A stretch of DNA of 64,000 nt from a virus. This document shows positions 16,260-24,914 of the stretch, in pieces. How positions within the stretch are numbered: position 1 is the stretch's first letter; each line of letters starts with the position of its first letter. The translations under genes and the position numbers were made by a program. The notes beneath the pieces are model-generated. The model ran no database searches. It was not told where the DNA came from and was given only the letters and a program-made list of their open reading frames with translations. The DNA lies in the IMG/VR virus record IMGVR_UViG_3300048996_000137, positions 1-64,000 of that record, one strand, 5' to 3'.

Positions 16260-16694
16260 CTACTTTGTCGGTTTTTTCGAAGTCTCATCGGCGGCGACCA
16301 GCGGCAAGGCATCGCTCGCGAACCTAATGTCGTCGGCGTTGAAGTAGTGGCCGCCTTCGCGCAAACACTCGGGGCACTGCCAATCTGTGTGGTAGCCGTG
16401 CGGACAGTGAGTGCGAGTGCCTGCGGGCCTATCAAGCGCGCGCCACTCTTTCGCCTTGTGCTCGCTCACCGCGTGCTCGCACGTCTGGCACACGCCACTG
16501 ACCACGCGCTGCACCGCGCAGTTCAGCGCGCAACACGAACACCAGTTGTCGGGGCACGGCGAGAGTGGGAACACCGGCAGCGCGGGATCCGGCCCGCCGG
16601 GCAGCTTCTTGAACTGTTCGTAGAGCTTCGGCCCGACCATGATTTCGTCATCACGCATGTACGGATTGAGCGTGATTTTGATCGAGCCCTTCAC
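16260..16694 (-). CDS. Cys-rich hypothetical protein
   Basis: 144 residues from a GTG with GGAG about 8 bases upstream. Cys-dense segments (CPDNWCSCCALNC, CQTC, CPHGYHTDWQCPEC) suggest two or three zinc sites, the last resembling a zinc ribbon. The role is unknown. Confidence 0.6.
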   Translation of the reverse strand: MKGSIKITLNPYMRDDEIMVGPKLYEQFKKLPGGPDPALPVFPLSPCPDNWCSCCALNCAVQRVVSGVCQTCEHAVSEHKAKEWRALDRPAGTRTHCPHGYHTDWQCPECLREGGHYFNADDIRFASDALPLVAADETSKKPTK

Positions 16695-16696
16695 TG

Positions 16697-16906
16697 CTAG
16701 CTCCGCTCGGCGACACCTGCCGCGATCAGCGCATCGATCGCGGCGTTGAACTCGGCCGCGAGTTTTCGCACGTCGCGCAGGCTCATGTACGAGCCGTTGA
16801 GCCAGTGCTTCACGTAGATCGGCCGGTCGAGCGATTGGCCATCCGCAAGCTGCTGCGCCGAGACCCACTCGCCCGCGTACAGCTCTTTGACCTTGATGTT
16901 GCTCAT
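16697..16906 (-). CDS. Small hypothetical protein
   Basis: 69 residues beginning MSNIKVKELYAGEW. The second half is helical (SLRDVRKLAAEFNAAIDALI). It ends two bases before the next gene. No family is recognised. Confidence 0.55.
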   Translation of the reverse strand: MSNIKVKELYAGEWVSAQQLADGQSLDRPIYVKHWLNGSYMSLRDVRKLAAEFNAAIDALIAAGVAERS

Positions 16907-16942
16907 CGTGCGCGCTGTCGTCGCTTCCGTCTGCAGATGTAA

Positions 16943-16971
16943 CATCGGCGCGGGCATATCCCGAGCCGATG
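16943..16971. promoter_or_regulatory. Imperfect palindrome between HTH gene and downstream small gene
   Basis: CATCGGC (16943-16949) and GCCGATG (16965-16971), extended by CGGG/CCCG with one mismatch, form a hairpin or dyad in the 94-base gap below the HTH gene. It is a candidate terminator or binding site. Confidence 0.4.
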
Positions 16972-17000
16972 CAGCCGTGGGATGCCGAGCCGTAGGACCT

Positions 17001-17255
17001 TCACGCCGCGCGCTTCTGTGGACGCACGCGCGACTCACGGCCGGTGATGAGCCAATCGCACGACACGTTGAGGGCCTTCGCGATGATCGCGACCTGAGCC
17101 GGAGTCAGACCGCGCTTGCCGGTCTCGATGCGCCACCAGCTGTTTTGCGGTTTCGCGTATCCGAGTAAACGCGCGAGCATGGTCGCCGAAACAGGCGGGT
17201 CTGCTTTGTCGCGCGCGAGCTTGATGCGTTGTCCCATGCTGAGCGATGTCGACAT
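17001..17255 (-). CDS. XRE-type helix-turn-helix regulator
   Basis: 84 residues. The start MSTSLSMGQRIKLAR is chosen because the HTH begins there. The order RIKLARDK, then SATMLARLLGYAKPQNSWWRI, then GKRGLTPAQVAIIAKALNVS fits a Cro/C1-type five-helix domain, the family of phage repressors. It ends in a basic tail. Its place inside the tail region, between spike and fibre genes, is odd for a lysogeny repressor; a late or fibre-specific regulator, or a moron, is more likely. Confidence 0.7.
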   Translation of the reverse strand: MSTSLSMGQRIKLARDKADPPVSATMLARLLGYAKPQNSWWRIETGKRGLTPAQVAIIAKALNVSCDWLITGRESRVRPQKRAA

Positions 17256-17470
17256 AACGTTCGCCACTCTAGAGCGATCTGCGGGCGTTGCCAAATCGGC
17301 TTTGCGCTGAAGTGCACGCTTTGCGGGAACACGAAGACGAAGAGGAAAATCACCAAGCAGAGCAGCGCCGCTAGCCAATCCACACCGCTCGGCGGTAGAG
17401 GCCGCGCAGGGACGGCACGCACGAAGAGCAGCGCCGCCGAGATGATCAAGAACAATACGAGTGGGGTCAT
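17105..17470 (-). CDS. Possible small membrane protein overlapping the HTH gene
   Basis: Reading from ATG 17470 gives two hydrophobic stretches (LVLFLIISAALLFV and DWLAALLCLVIFLFVFVF, within residues 4-50) and then low-complexity residues. About 150 bases overlap the better-supported HTH gene in another frame. The N-terminal part may be real, since it fills an otherwise empty gap, but the C-terminal part probably is not. Confidence 0.3.
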   Translation of the reverse strand: MTPLVLFLIISAALLFVRAVPARPLPPSGVDWLAALLCLVIFLFVFVFPQSVHFSAKPIWQRPQIALEWRTLCRHRSAWDNASSSRATKQTRLFRRPCSRVYSDTRNRKTAGGASRPASAV

Positions 17471-17472
17471 AG

Positions 17473-18654
17473 TCAGGGTGGTGGTTGAGGGATCGGAGTG
17501 CCGGTTGGGTTACCGGGCGCCGTGCTTAGATGCACGTGCGTTTGGAGCGAGACCGCGGGCAACGGCACGGGCAGATCCGGCTGCGGCGCCGCGATGCAGT
17601 CGCTCGCAGTGACTGTGCCGCTGACCGTGAGGTCCCCGTCGATCTGTACCGTCGGTGCTTTCAACGTCAGCTTGGTATCGGCATCGATCGCAATCGACAG
17701 CACGCTCGAGCCGTCGGCCCACAGCCCCGCCGCGGGCTTACTCGGATCGCAGTCTTCGTAGAAGAGAATGCAGCGCGAGCCCGGCTTCACCTTCACCGTG
17801 CAGCCCGGTAGCCCGTGGCGCAGCGGCACACGCGAAATGCCGGTCCCGCGCATCAGCTCGTCGTCGGGGTACAGATCCACCGTGTCGTCGTCGACCTGCG
17901 CGACGACCTGCGCCGGGTACCACGCACCGAAGTCCATGCGGTGCCCGAAGAGCGATTCGACGATGCCCGTAAACGTCCGGCGCATGCGGTCGACGGCGGA
18001 CGCATCGTCGGCAAACGTCAGCGCTTGCGTGAGCTCGGAGCTGTTGACCCGAGTCACCACGGTGATGATCTTGCGCGCCACCCCGTCGATCGAGAGCGTC
18101 GTGCCGACCGTGATCAGGGGCTCTTCGACCGACACGACCATCGCCGTGTGGCTGCGCTCGAGCTCGTCGTACTTCGCGCTCGAGGCCGGCCAGCTGTCGG
18201 TGCCGAGCCAGAGCGTGCCGTCGCGTAAGAAGCGCCAGTTGGCTTTGGACTCGCGTGCGATCTGCGCGACCGACGCACCGATGGTTGCGCGTCTGCGCGT
18301 GTAGCGTGCGGTCGCGCGCTCGAGCACGCGCGCGTCAGTATCCTTCGAAAGTTTCTCGCCGCCGGCGGCCGTCACTTCGGTCAAATGCAACAGCGTGCGT
18401 GCGCGCAGATAGTGCTTCGCCGGCAGCTCTTTTCCGAGCGCGCCGTTACCGCCGACCACTTGCGCGTGAAAGCGGCCGCTCTCGAGCTCGCCGCGCGTGA
18501 CCGTCCCGAACCACGCAACCCCGTCGATGTCGATCGTCACGCGGCCGGAGATCTTCTCTTCGCTGTCGAGCTCGAGCTCGGCCGACCACGCGCCGGTGAC
18601 GGCCTCGGTGATCGTGGCCGCAAGCACGTCTTTGCCGTTGACGGAGGCGGTCAT
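17473..18654 (-). CDS. Baseplate spike/hub protein (P2 gpV / Mu gp45-like)
   Basis: 393 residues. The middle (about residues 245-310, RMDFGAWYPAQVVAQVDDDT followed by a Gly/Pro-rich barrel) fits the OB-fold found in contractile-tail spikes. A beta-helical segment follows (DTKLTLKAPTVQIDGDLTV). The end carries THVHLSTAPGNPTGTP, resembling the HxH metal-binding tip of gpV and VgrG spikes. The N-terminal 200 residues look like the hub domain usually made as a separate protein, so this may be a hub-spike fusion. Confidence 0.7.
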   Translation of the reverse strand: MTASVNGKDVLAATITEAVTGAWSAELELDSEEKISGRVTIDIDGVAWFGTVTRGELESGRFHAQVVGGNGALGKELPAKHYLRARTLLHLTEVTAAGGEKLSKDTDARVLERATARYTRRRATIGASVAQIARESKANWRFLRDGTLWLGTDSWPASSAKYDELERSHTAMVVSVEEPLITVGTTLSIDGVARKIITVVTRVNSSELTQALTFADDASAVDRMRRTFTGIVESLFGHRMDFGAWYPAQVVAQVDDDTVDLYPDDELMRGTGISRVPLRHGLPGCTVKVKPGSRCILFYEDCDPSKPAAGLWADGSSVLSIAIDADTKLTLKAPTVQIDGDLTVSGTVTASDCIAAPQPDLPVPLPAVSLQTHVHLSTAPGNPTGTPIPQPPP

Positions 18655-18664
18655 GTTTTTCGTG

Positions 18665-19435
18665 CTACTCGGTGGTCACGCGGCCGGGGAGCTTCGGAAG
18701 GAGCTTCCACTTTTCGTTGTATTTGCCGTACTCCTCGCTGAAGTTGGTGTCGGGCTTCGGCGGCGGCTCGTAGCCCTTCGCCGTGATCTTTTCCATTTCC
18801 GCCGCGCGCGTCTCGTCCAAAAACTGCTGCACCGGAGAGATGGGCAGCACACCCTCGAACGGCACTTCAATCCGCGTATTGCCGAGCTGCCAAACCGTCG
18901 GGAAGTCGTCGATCTTTTTCGGTGGCGACGGGATGAACTCGATCGCTTCGATCGTCATCTCCATGATGCCGTCTTCGATCTCGGGAGCCTTGATGCTCTT
19001 GACGTAGATGCGCGTGACACCCATCACGGCGAGTGACGGATGCGCCGCGGTCATGTCCTTGCGCTTGCCACCTTTTTTGCGCGGGTGGATGTCGGGCAAG
19101 ATCTGCTGCAGCGCCTGCCAATCGTCCTTCGACTCGAGCTTGCCGACGAACGAGACCTCCGCAGCGTCGTAGCCGCGATCCTTGATCTTCGCGCCGTCTT
19201 TGCCTTTGCCCTTCTTCTTGTCGATGTCGCGCGCACACACGCACGACACCTTCCAAATGCCGGGCATCACGTGCTTGCCGAGCTGCAAGCGATCCCAGAC
19301 GTGCTCGTCGTCGTCCTCGTACCACCACGGAATGCGCGCCGGCGCGGGGCCAAGCGCGCGCTTTGCGGCCGCGGGCAGGTCCGTCGGCCTCTTGTCGCGC
19401 GGAGGCTGCGCGGCGCGTTCGGTTTCGTCAGCCAT
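18665..19435 (-). CDS. Tail protein between tape measure and spike
   Basis: 256 residues with a Lys-rich loop (KKKGKGKDGAKIKDRGYDAA) and a central string SLAVMGVTRIYVKSIKAPEI. The position after the tape measure matches tail/baseplate hub-associated proteins of Mu-like myophages. No confident family is assigned. Its start overlaps the preceding small membrane gene. Confidence 0.55.
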   Translation of the reverse strand: MADETERAAQPPRDKRPTDLPAAAKRALGPAPARIPWWYEDDDEHVWDRLQLGKHVMPGIWKVSCVCARDIDKKKGKGKDGAKIKDRGYDAAEVSFVGKLESKDDWQALQQILPDIHPRKKGGKRKDMTAAHPSLAVMGVTRIYVKSIKAPEIEDGIMEMTIEAIEFIPSPPKKIDDFPTVWQLGNTRIEVPFEGVLPISPVQQFLDETRAAEMEKITAKGYEPPPKPDTNFSEEYGKYNEKWKLLPKLPGRVTTE

Positions 19436-19598
19436 GAGCGTGTAGCCACAAGTGCAGGATCAACACGCCCAGTGTTCCACCGACGATGAGCGCGACGCGC
19501 AACACGCGCCGCTCGAGCGCCTTGGTGCGCTGCTCGAGCTCGGTGATCCGGCGATGGGTCAGAGTGCGGCCGCGCGGGGTGGTCGCTTCGTCCGACAT
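19428..19598 (-). CDS. Small coiled-coil membrane protein
   Basis: 56 residues from MSDEATTPRGR. A heptad segment (ITELEQRTKALERRVLR) runs into one membrane span (VALIVGGTLGVLILHLWL). The layout resembles XhlA-type phage membrane proteins. The operator-like palindrome at 19621 lies just upstream. Confidence 0.55.
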   Translation of the reverse strand: MSDEATTPRGRTLTHRRITELEQRTKALERRVLRVALIVGGTLGVLILHLWLHAHG

Positions 19599-19620
19599 GT
19601 CCGAGTACCTACCACAAATA

Positions 19621-19633
19621 ACCAAGTTGGTAG
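19621..19633. promoter_or_regulatory. Operator-like palindrome
   Basis: ACCAAGTTGGTAG: the core ACCAAGTTGGT is a perfect 11-base palindrome. It sits in the 41-base gap between the tape measure and the small membrane gene, a few bases from CTACCACAAATA. Confidence 0.55.
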
Positions 19634-19639
19634 CCGCGC

Positions 19640-21886
19640 TCACGCGCCGCCAAGCTGCAGCCACATCGTGTCCAGAGCGGAAGATTCCGCGATGCCTGAA
19701 ACGACGCGTTCACCGGCGCGCTTCGGATCACCTTTGTGGTCCATGTCGGTGACGCTGACGTTGACCTCGTGGATGGTGAGGTTCGGTGACTTGCCGCCGT
19801 TGGCTGCAGCCGCGATTGCGGGGTTGAGCTGCGGTTTCGCGCGCCGCGCTTCGATGTCCGCGTTGACGTCGCGCTCTCCCTGCGTCGCGGCCTCGTCCTT
19901 TTCGAACGCGCGCGACAGGCCGAGCGTCGCCAGCCGCAGCCCCCACTTGAACACCCAGCCGATGAAGTCGTCGAGCGTTTGCTTCAGGTTGTCGAAGACG
20001 TGCGACATGCCCGCCTTGAGATCGTCCCAGTAGTGGTAGACCTCCCACGCCACGACGAGCCACGCGATCAGCGCCGCGGTCGTCGCGAGGATCACGCCGA
20101 CCGATGCGCCGATGACCGCCGCGCCGATGATCAGCAGCGCTTCTTTGACTGCGATCGCGGCCGTGACGAGCCAGCCCCACGCCACCCTGCCGCCGGCGAG
20201 GCCTGCGGCACCGAGCAAGCGCGATTGAGTGATCATCACGCGCACAAACGTCGTCATCGCGGCTCTGCCCACGCTGAAGCCTTCGGCGAGCGCCGGCCCG
20301 ATCGCTCGACCGAAGCGTGCGATCGCGCGGCCGCTCGCTTGCGCCGCGGTTTTCAGCGCGGTCGTGCCTGCGGTCCAACCCGACTTGATCGTGTTCCAGC
20401 TCGCGCGCGTGGTCTGCCGCATCCACGCCCAGCTCGAGCGCATGATGTCTTTCCAGCCGCGCGACTGCTTGGCGGGGCCGCCGCCACCGCCGCCACCGCC
20501 GCCACCTTCGAAGTCGAGCATGTCATCGCGGCCGATGAACTTCTCCGCGACGGCTTTGCCCACCTTGCCGGCGCCCTTGCCGCTCTTGAACGTCGTCAGC
20601 AGCGCTCGAACTGCAGCGATGGCCCCGACGATCTTCCAGATCGTGAAGAGCACGACCGTCAGCACGCCGAGCAGCTGTCCCGCCGGCGTCGACAAGAAGC
20701 TGATGATGCCCGCGATCGCTCCGATGACGATCAGCACGCCCTTACAAATGTTCGCGATGCCCAGGCCAATGTCGCGCGCGCGCCCGAGCGAGCTCGGCCC
20801 GATGAACAGCGACAGCGACGACATCGCATCCGCCATGCCGTCGCCGAAGCCGACGATCACTTCCTTCACGAGCGGCGCGAGCGTCGCCGCGAGCTCGAGC
20901 ACGCTCGTGACAAACCGCTCGAAGGGAGCGGTGTCCATCTTCGTGATCGCGTCGGTGATCGAGCGGATGGCGGTGTTGATCTTCGCGAGCGCGGCCGGCC
21001 CCATGTTGTCGGCCATGCGCAGGTACATCTGCGGGCCGAGGTTTTTCAGCCGCTGCACCGCGCCGGCGAACGTGTTCTCGAGAAAGCCCTTCGCGGCTTG
21101 GCCCGGAGCGGTCTCGCCGACCTTGTGCATGATCGCTTGTTTGATCGCCTTGATGCCCTGGTCGGCGGTGATCGCGCCCGTGCCGAGGAGCTTCTTGATC
21201 TCGTCCTGACTTTTGCCGAGATTCTTCGCCAACGCCTCGTACACGAGCACGGTCGAGACGCCGGTCTCTGCAAGCTGCCCGACGAGCTCCTCGGACTGCA
21301 GCTTTCCCTTCGCTTTGATCTGCGTGAGCGCGGTGAGCGCGCGGTTGGCTTGGTCCGAACTCGCGCCGATCGCCTGGAGATCTTGCGACAGCTTGATCAG
21401 GTCGGTCGCTTCGCCGACCTTGAACTGCATCGCGAGCATGTGCTGCAGCTGGTGGCCGACGTTTTCGACACCCATGCCGAACTCGTCTGCGAGCTTTGTC
21501 GCCGTCGAAAATGCCGCGTTGCCCTTCCCCTGATCGTGCAAGAGATAGCCGTACGCGCGCCGCGTGTTCTCCGCGAACATCGCCATGTGCACGACGCCCT
21601 GTACGAGCGTCTTGCCCACAAACGCGCCGAACGCGCTCGCGGCGGCAGTCGCACCCGCCGCGAGGAAGGCCATGCCCTTGCCGAGCACATCCATCCCGCG
21701 GCCGATGCCGCGCTTGGCCATCGCGGTCGCGACCGAGCCCATCTCGCGACTCGTGAGCGAGGCGAGCTTTTGGGTCTTTTTGAGCTTCTTCGCGATCAGG
21801 TCGATCTGACTCGCGGCGGCTTTGCCGGGATCAGTGACCCTGTCGACCAGCTCCAGGCCGAATCGCGCGAAGTCTTCAAGCCCCAT
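19640..21886 (-). CDS. Tail tape measure protein
   Basis: 748 residues. It has the usual tape-measure pattern: helical N-terminal half (LIAKKLKKTQKLASLTSREM), a conserved-looking segment around residues 140-290 (EFGMGVENVGHQLQHMLAM, then SEELVGQLAETG), hydrophobic spans near residues 375-430 and 570-650, and a run of nine Gly near 475. It follows the frameshifted chaperone gene and overlaps its end, the standard order. At about 1.5 angstrom per residue, family knowledge predicts a tail of roughly 110 nm. Confidence 0.85.
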   Translation of the reverse strand: MGLEDFARFGLELVDRVTDPGKAAASQIDLIAKKLKKTQKLASLTSREMGSVATAMAKRGIGRGMDVLGKGMAFLAAGATAAASAFGAFVGKTLVQGVVHMAMFAENTRRAYGYLLHDQGKGNAAFSTATKLADEFGMGVENVGHQLQHMLAMQFKVGEATDLIKLSQDLQAIGASSDQANRALTALTQIKAKGKLQSEELVGQLAETGVSTVLVYEALAKNLGKSQDEIKKLLGTGAITADQGIKAIKQAIMHKVGETAPGQAAKGFLENTFAGAVQRLKNLGPQMYLRMADNMGPAALAKINTAIRSITDAITKMDTAPFERFVTSVLELAATLAPLVKEVIVGFGDGMADAMSSLSLFIGPSSLGRARDIGLGIANICKGVLIVIGAIAGIISFLSTPAGQLLGVLTVVLFTIWKIVGAIAAVRALLTTFKSGKGAGKVGKAVAEKFIGRDDMLDFEGGGGGGGGGGPAKQSRGWKDIMRSSWAWMRQTTRASWNTIKSGWTAGTTALKTAAQASGRAIARFGRAIGPALAEGFSVGRAAMTTFVRVMITQSRLLGAAGLAGGRVAWGWLVTAAIAVKEALLIIGAAVIGASVGVILATTAALIAWLVVAWEVYHYWDDLKAGMSHVFDNLKQTLDDFIGWVFKWGLRLATLGLSRAFEKDEAATQGERDVNADIEARRAKPQLNPAIAAAANGGKSPNLTIHEVNVSVTDMDHKGDPKRAGERVVSGIAESSALDTMWLQLGGA

Positions 21887-22411
21887 CGTCGGCGTCTTCG
21901 TCTACCGCTACGGGCACGTCGTCGTCCTCTTTCACCATCACGCGCCGCAGCACGTGGATGTCGTCGAGGAACTGCACCAAAAGCAAAAGCCCGTCGAAGC
22001 GTAGATCTTCGTCCGGGCCATTGCTGAGTAGCTCGCGCACCGCACGAGCGGCGCCGAGTGGGTTGGCGAGCAGTTCCTCTACAGTTTTTTTACGTCCATC
22101 GCCGCGCGGTGACCGCAGAGCTCCCCGAGCTCGTCACCGATCGTCAGGCCAAGTCCCGGGTACTCCTCCAAGATCTGTTCGAACTTCTCGCCGTCCGGAT
22201 GCAGACAGCACGCGATGCACAAGCGCCGGTAGACCGCCTCGGTCTTGCCCTTCGCCTTCGACAAACCCTCGACGAACTCCGACCACACCGGGCGCGACGG
22301 CTTCCGGAAGATCATCGGGTACGGATCGTCGTAGCCGATGATCTTGTCGTACTCGCTCTTCCACGCAGCGATCTGCTCGCCGGTCAGTCCCGCAAAACCC
22401 TTGTCGCCCAT
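21876..22411 (-). CDS. Tail assembly chaperone, long product by -1 frameshift (G-T type)
   Basis: The first 109 codons match the short chaperone. At 22091-22085 the message reads seven A in the phase A AAA AAA, an ideal slippery site. Slipping back one base skips the stop at 22079 and continues for 69 codons (TVEELLANPLGAARAVRELL, ending DDGA). It stops at 21878-21876, just inside the tape-measure start. The new C-terminus is helical then acidic, as in the T part of other phages. The short and long forms together are known to coat the tape measure during tail building. Confidence 0.8.
22079..22411 (-). CDS. Tail assembly chaperone, short product (G type)
   Basis: 110 residues, helical, ending DVKKL. 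It lies between tail tube and tape measure genes, the fixed position of the G chaperone. The C-terminal Lys-Lys codons are the slippery run that makes the longer form. A Cys-rich turn (CIACCLHPDGE) is near residue 68. Confidence 0.75.
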   Translation of the reverse strand: MGDKGFAGLTGEQIAAWKSEYDKIIGYDDPYPMIFRKPSRPVWSEFVEGLSKAKGKTEAVYRRLCIACCLHPDGEKFEQILEEYPGLGLTIGDELGELCGHRAAMDVKKL

Positions 22412-22448
22412 GTCCGTGTCTCCCAGTGAGTGTCCCGCTGCGTCGAGC

Positions 22449-22952
22449 TTAGCCGACGAGCGTCAGATTCGGTTTCTTCGTGAGATCGACGGCGCTGAAG
22501 CCGTCGGTGATGATCTCCATGATGTCGAGGTCGACGCTCACGAACAGCGGATCGTTGCCTTCGGAGTACGACTGATCCTCGCTCACGATCCGGCAGCCGC
22601 GCAGCACGTCCTTGCTCGGCACGGTCGCGCCGAACTCGCGGTACGTCACGACGATCGGAAACGCCGCGCACATGTATCCGCCCATCCCCAGCAGCGCGAG
22701 CTTGCCCTTGAGCAGCACGTAGTCCTCTTTGTAGATCTCGAAGCTGCCGTCCGCCTCGTACGTGCCGCGGCTGCGCATGCGGAACTTCGATCCGGTGCCG
22801 CGGAACTTCCCAGGGTCGAGCGCGTGCTTGTATTTGATCGACTTGATGTTGACGATCAGGCCGCCCATCGCGGAGAACTCGATCGAGCTGTAGTCGTACG
22901 CGCGACCATTGATCCGCTGCCCAATCTCACCAACGATCTTCGCGATACCCAT
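22449..22952 (-). CDS. Major tail tube protein
   Basis: 167 residues directly downstream of the sheath gene, typical length and order for a contractile-tail tube protein. Beta-rich, with SFEIYKEDYVLLKGKLALLG near the middle and SYSEGNDPLFVSVDLDIMEI near the end. These resemble the tube-fold strands of Mu-like myophages. Assignment rests mainly on context. Confidence 0.7.
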   Translation of the reverse strand: MGIAKIVGEIGQRINGRAYDYSSIEFSAMGGLIVNIKSIKYKHALDPGKFRGTGSKFRMRSRGTYEADGSFEIYKEDYVLLKGKLALLGMGGYMCAAFPIVVTYREFGATVPSKDVLRGCRIVSEDQSYSEGNDPLFVSVDLDIMEIITDGFSAVDLTKKPNLTLVG

Positions 22953-23053
22953 TTTGTTGTCTCCTGACGGCGGTGCTTTGCGGACGCGGGTCGGCGATCA
23001 CGCGACGCCGCAGCGCCGCGAAAAACCCTAGAAAACTAGAACGGCAGCTACGT

Positions 23054-24517
23054 CTAACCGAGCGTGTAGCCGAGCTCGGTTTCGATGTTGTCGGTGTAGC
23101 CGAGCTGCACAAGCGACACCTTGGTGCGCAGGCTGCGCGTGACGGCGATGTTGGTGCTGCGGACGATCGTGTACGTGACTTCGCTCACGTGGCCCGGCGT
23201 GCCCTCGGCATTGTCGGGTTCCAACAGCGCCGCGTTGAGGCTGTCGAGCACGGGCTCTTCGAGCCGGATCGCGTCGCGATCATCGATCGTGCCGGTGCCG
23301 TCCGGCGTGAGGCGTACCGAGCCGCCCTGCATACGCATCTGCGCTTTGCGCGTGGTCGCACATGCGAGGTCCATGACGCGGCCGAGGTGCCAGAACTTGT
23401 AGTCGCTGTCTTCGCCGGCCATCAGCCGGCCCTGCGTGGTGAAATAGCCGCGCTCTCCGACGTGCGAGCGCAACGTCGTGAAGCGCGCTTGGTCCATGAC
23501 TTCGTTGAGCGCTTCGTCGTGGTCGAGCTTGATGACCTCTTCGAGCGCACCTTCAGCGAAGCGCGCGAGGCTGGTCGAAACGAGCACCGCCGCGCAGCGC
23601 GCTGCGACGAGGTCTCCGTCGGGGCGACGCGGGTAGGCCCAGCCTGCCATGGGCTTGCGCGTGCGCGACCAGTTGTGGCCGAAGCACGCGTTGACGCGGT
23701 CGTTGACGAAGTTCAGGTAGCGGAGCCGGCCTTCGGTCGTGTCGTCGACTGGGCCGCCCGCGTTCACGATCGCGCGCACGTAGCGGTACTCGTTGAAGAG
23801 CTCTTCGGCATAGCCGCCGATCGAACCGTTCACGAGCGCGCCGGCTTGCGCCGAGACTGCTTCACCGCTCGCGTAGATGAAGCCGAAGATGGTGCCGCCG
23901 ACTTTCGCCGCGGCGAGCGCTGCGCCGAAGCTGGCGCCGTCGTAGTGCGGCATCTTCGTCGTGAACGAAAACGTGTCGCCCGCCTCGAACTCGACCAGGT
24001 CGTCGTCGGTGTTCGGCACAAACGTCAGCACGACGTTGGTGCCGGGCAAATCCGCAACGCTCGGCGTCGCAGACGGAACGATGCGCGAGGGGCTCCAGCT
24101 CGAGCCGCCGTCGAGCGTGTAACGCCACTCGGCCGTGCCCTTGGGACCGCTCTTCGTGATCTCGACGATCGCTTCGTACGCGTCGTACGCGATGCCGGCG
24201 ATCGTGAGCGTGCCGGTCGACTCGTCGAAGCGGTCGACAGCCACCGTCAATGCGGACGCGTTGAGCGGGCTCACCGCGGCCGCGCGCACCACGTAGATCG
24301 GACCGCCGCCGCCCGGGTGCACAAGGCCCGTGCAGACGGCTTCGACGACCGGCCCCTCGCCGAGCTCGTCCACGCAGTCGCTCGGGTTTGCGAACGCGTA
24401 CAGATGGTTGAGGAGCCCCTTCGAGCTGCAGCCGATGTAGAGCGGCGCTTTGTCACTCGGGGGTGCAGACGGCAACCCCGGATCGCGCACCTTCAAAGTC
24501 TGTTTGGGGATCGACAT
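23054..24517 (-). CDS. Tail sheath protein
   Basis: 487 residues. The N-terminal half includes GGGGPIYVVRAAAV and a variable insertion. The C-terminal part (about residues 290-487) has the conserved sheath core with WAYPRRPDGDL and TRSLRTKVSLVQLGYTDNIE, ending in the extended strand that hooks into neighbouring subunits. The contractile sheath shows the virion is a myovirus. Confidence 0.85.
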   Translation of the reverse strand: MSIPKQTLKVRDPGLPSAPPSDKAPLYIGCSSKGLLNHLYAFANPSDCVDELGEGPVVEAVCTGLVHPGGGGPIYVVRAAAVSPLNASALTVAVDRFDESTGTLTIAGIAYDAYEAIVEITKSGPKGTAEWRYTLDGGSSWSPSRIVPSATPSVADLPGTNVVLTFVPNTDDDLVEFEAGDTFSFTTKMPHYDGASFGAALAAAKVGGTIFGFIYASGEAVSAQAGALVNGSIGGYAEELFNEYRYVRAIVNAGGPVDDTTEGRLRYLNFVNDRVNACFGHNWSRTRKPMAGWAYPRRPDGDLVAARCAAVLVSTSLARFAEGALEEVIKLDHDEALNEVMDQARFTTLRSHVGERGYFTTQGRLMAGEDSDYKFWHLGRVMDLACATTRKAQMRMQGGSVRLTPDGTGTIDDRDAIRLEEPVLDSLNAALLEPDNAEGTPGHVSEVTYTIVRSTNIAVTRSLRTKVSLVQLGYTDNIETELGYTLG

Positions 24518-24593
24518 GTCTCAGCAGCTCCGTGTTGTGCGTTTCGGGGTTGTGCGGGGCGGACGGATTGTGCGTTCGTGAAAACGCGGATCA

Positions 24594-24914
24594 CTACGCG
24601 CGCGGCTTGCCGTCGGGCTCGTAGTCGCCGAGCGCCGGCTCGTGCGCGTGGTACTCACCGGCTTTGTCGGGGACGCGCGCGGCTTTGATCGCTTCCTCGT
24701 ACTCGGCTTTCGTCAGCCGCTTTTCGCCGTTCGCGTGCGCCTTGTGGATGCCCCAGTGATGCAAGAGCTCCGCGGGTGCGAACGCGTAGCGCGGCGTGCC
24801 GAGCGCGTCGCGCCACTGCTCCGGACCCTTCTTGCCGTCGCTCTTTGGCTTGGGCTCGGGTGCGGGTGCGGGCGCCGCGGGCGGCTGCGTGTCTTGGTCT
24901 TCAGGATCAAGCAT
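24594..24914 (-). CDS. Small Pro-rich protein upstream of sheath
   Basis: 106 residues. An N-terminal Pro/Ala/Lys-rich linker (about residues 10-30) leads to a short folded segment (HHWGIHKAHANGEKRLTKAE). Its start overlaps the end of the preceding gene by eight bases. No family is recognised; probably head-tail or tail assembly. Confidence 0.55.
   Translation of the reverse strand: MLDPEDQDTQPPAAPAPAPEPKPKSDGKKGPEQWRDALGTPRYAFAPAELLHHWGIHKAHANGEKRLTKAEYEEAIKAARVPDKAGEYHAHEPALGDYEPDGKPRA

Noticed and set aside
19979-22027. Long plus-strand open frame opposite the tape measure gene
   Set aside because: Arg/Asp/His-rich mirror frame with no domain. The minus-strand gene explains the region.
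22973-24688. Long plus-strand open frame opposite the sheath gene
   Set aside because: Same mirror-frame artefact; the sheath protein is clear on the other strand.
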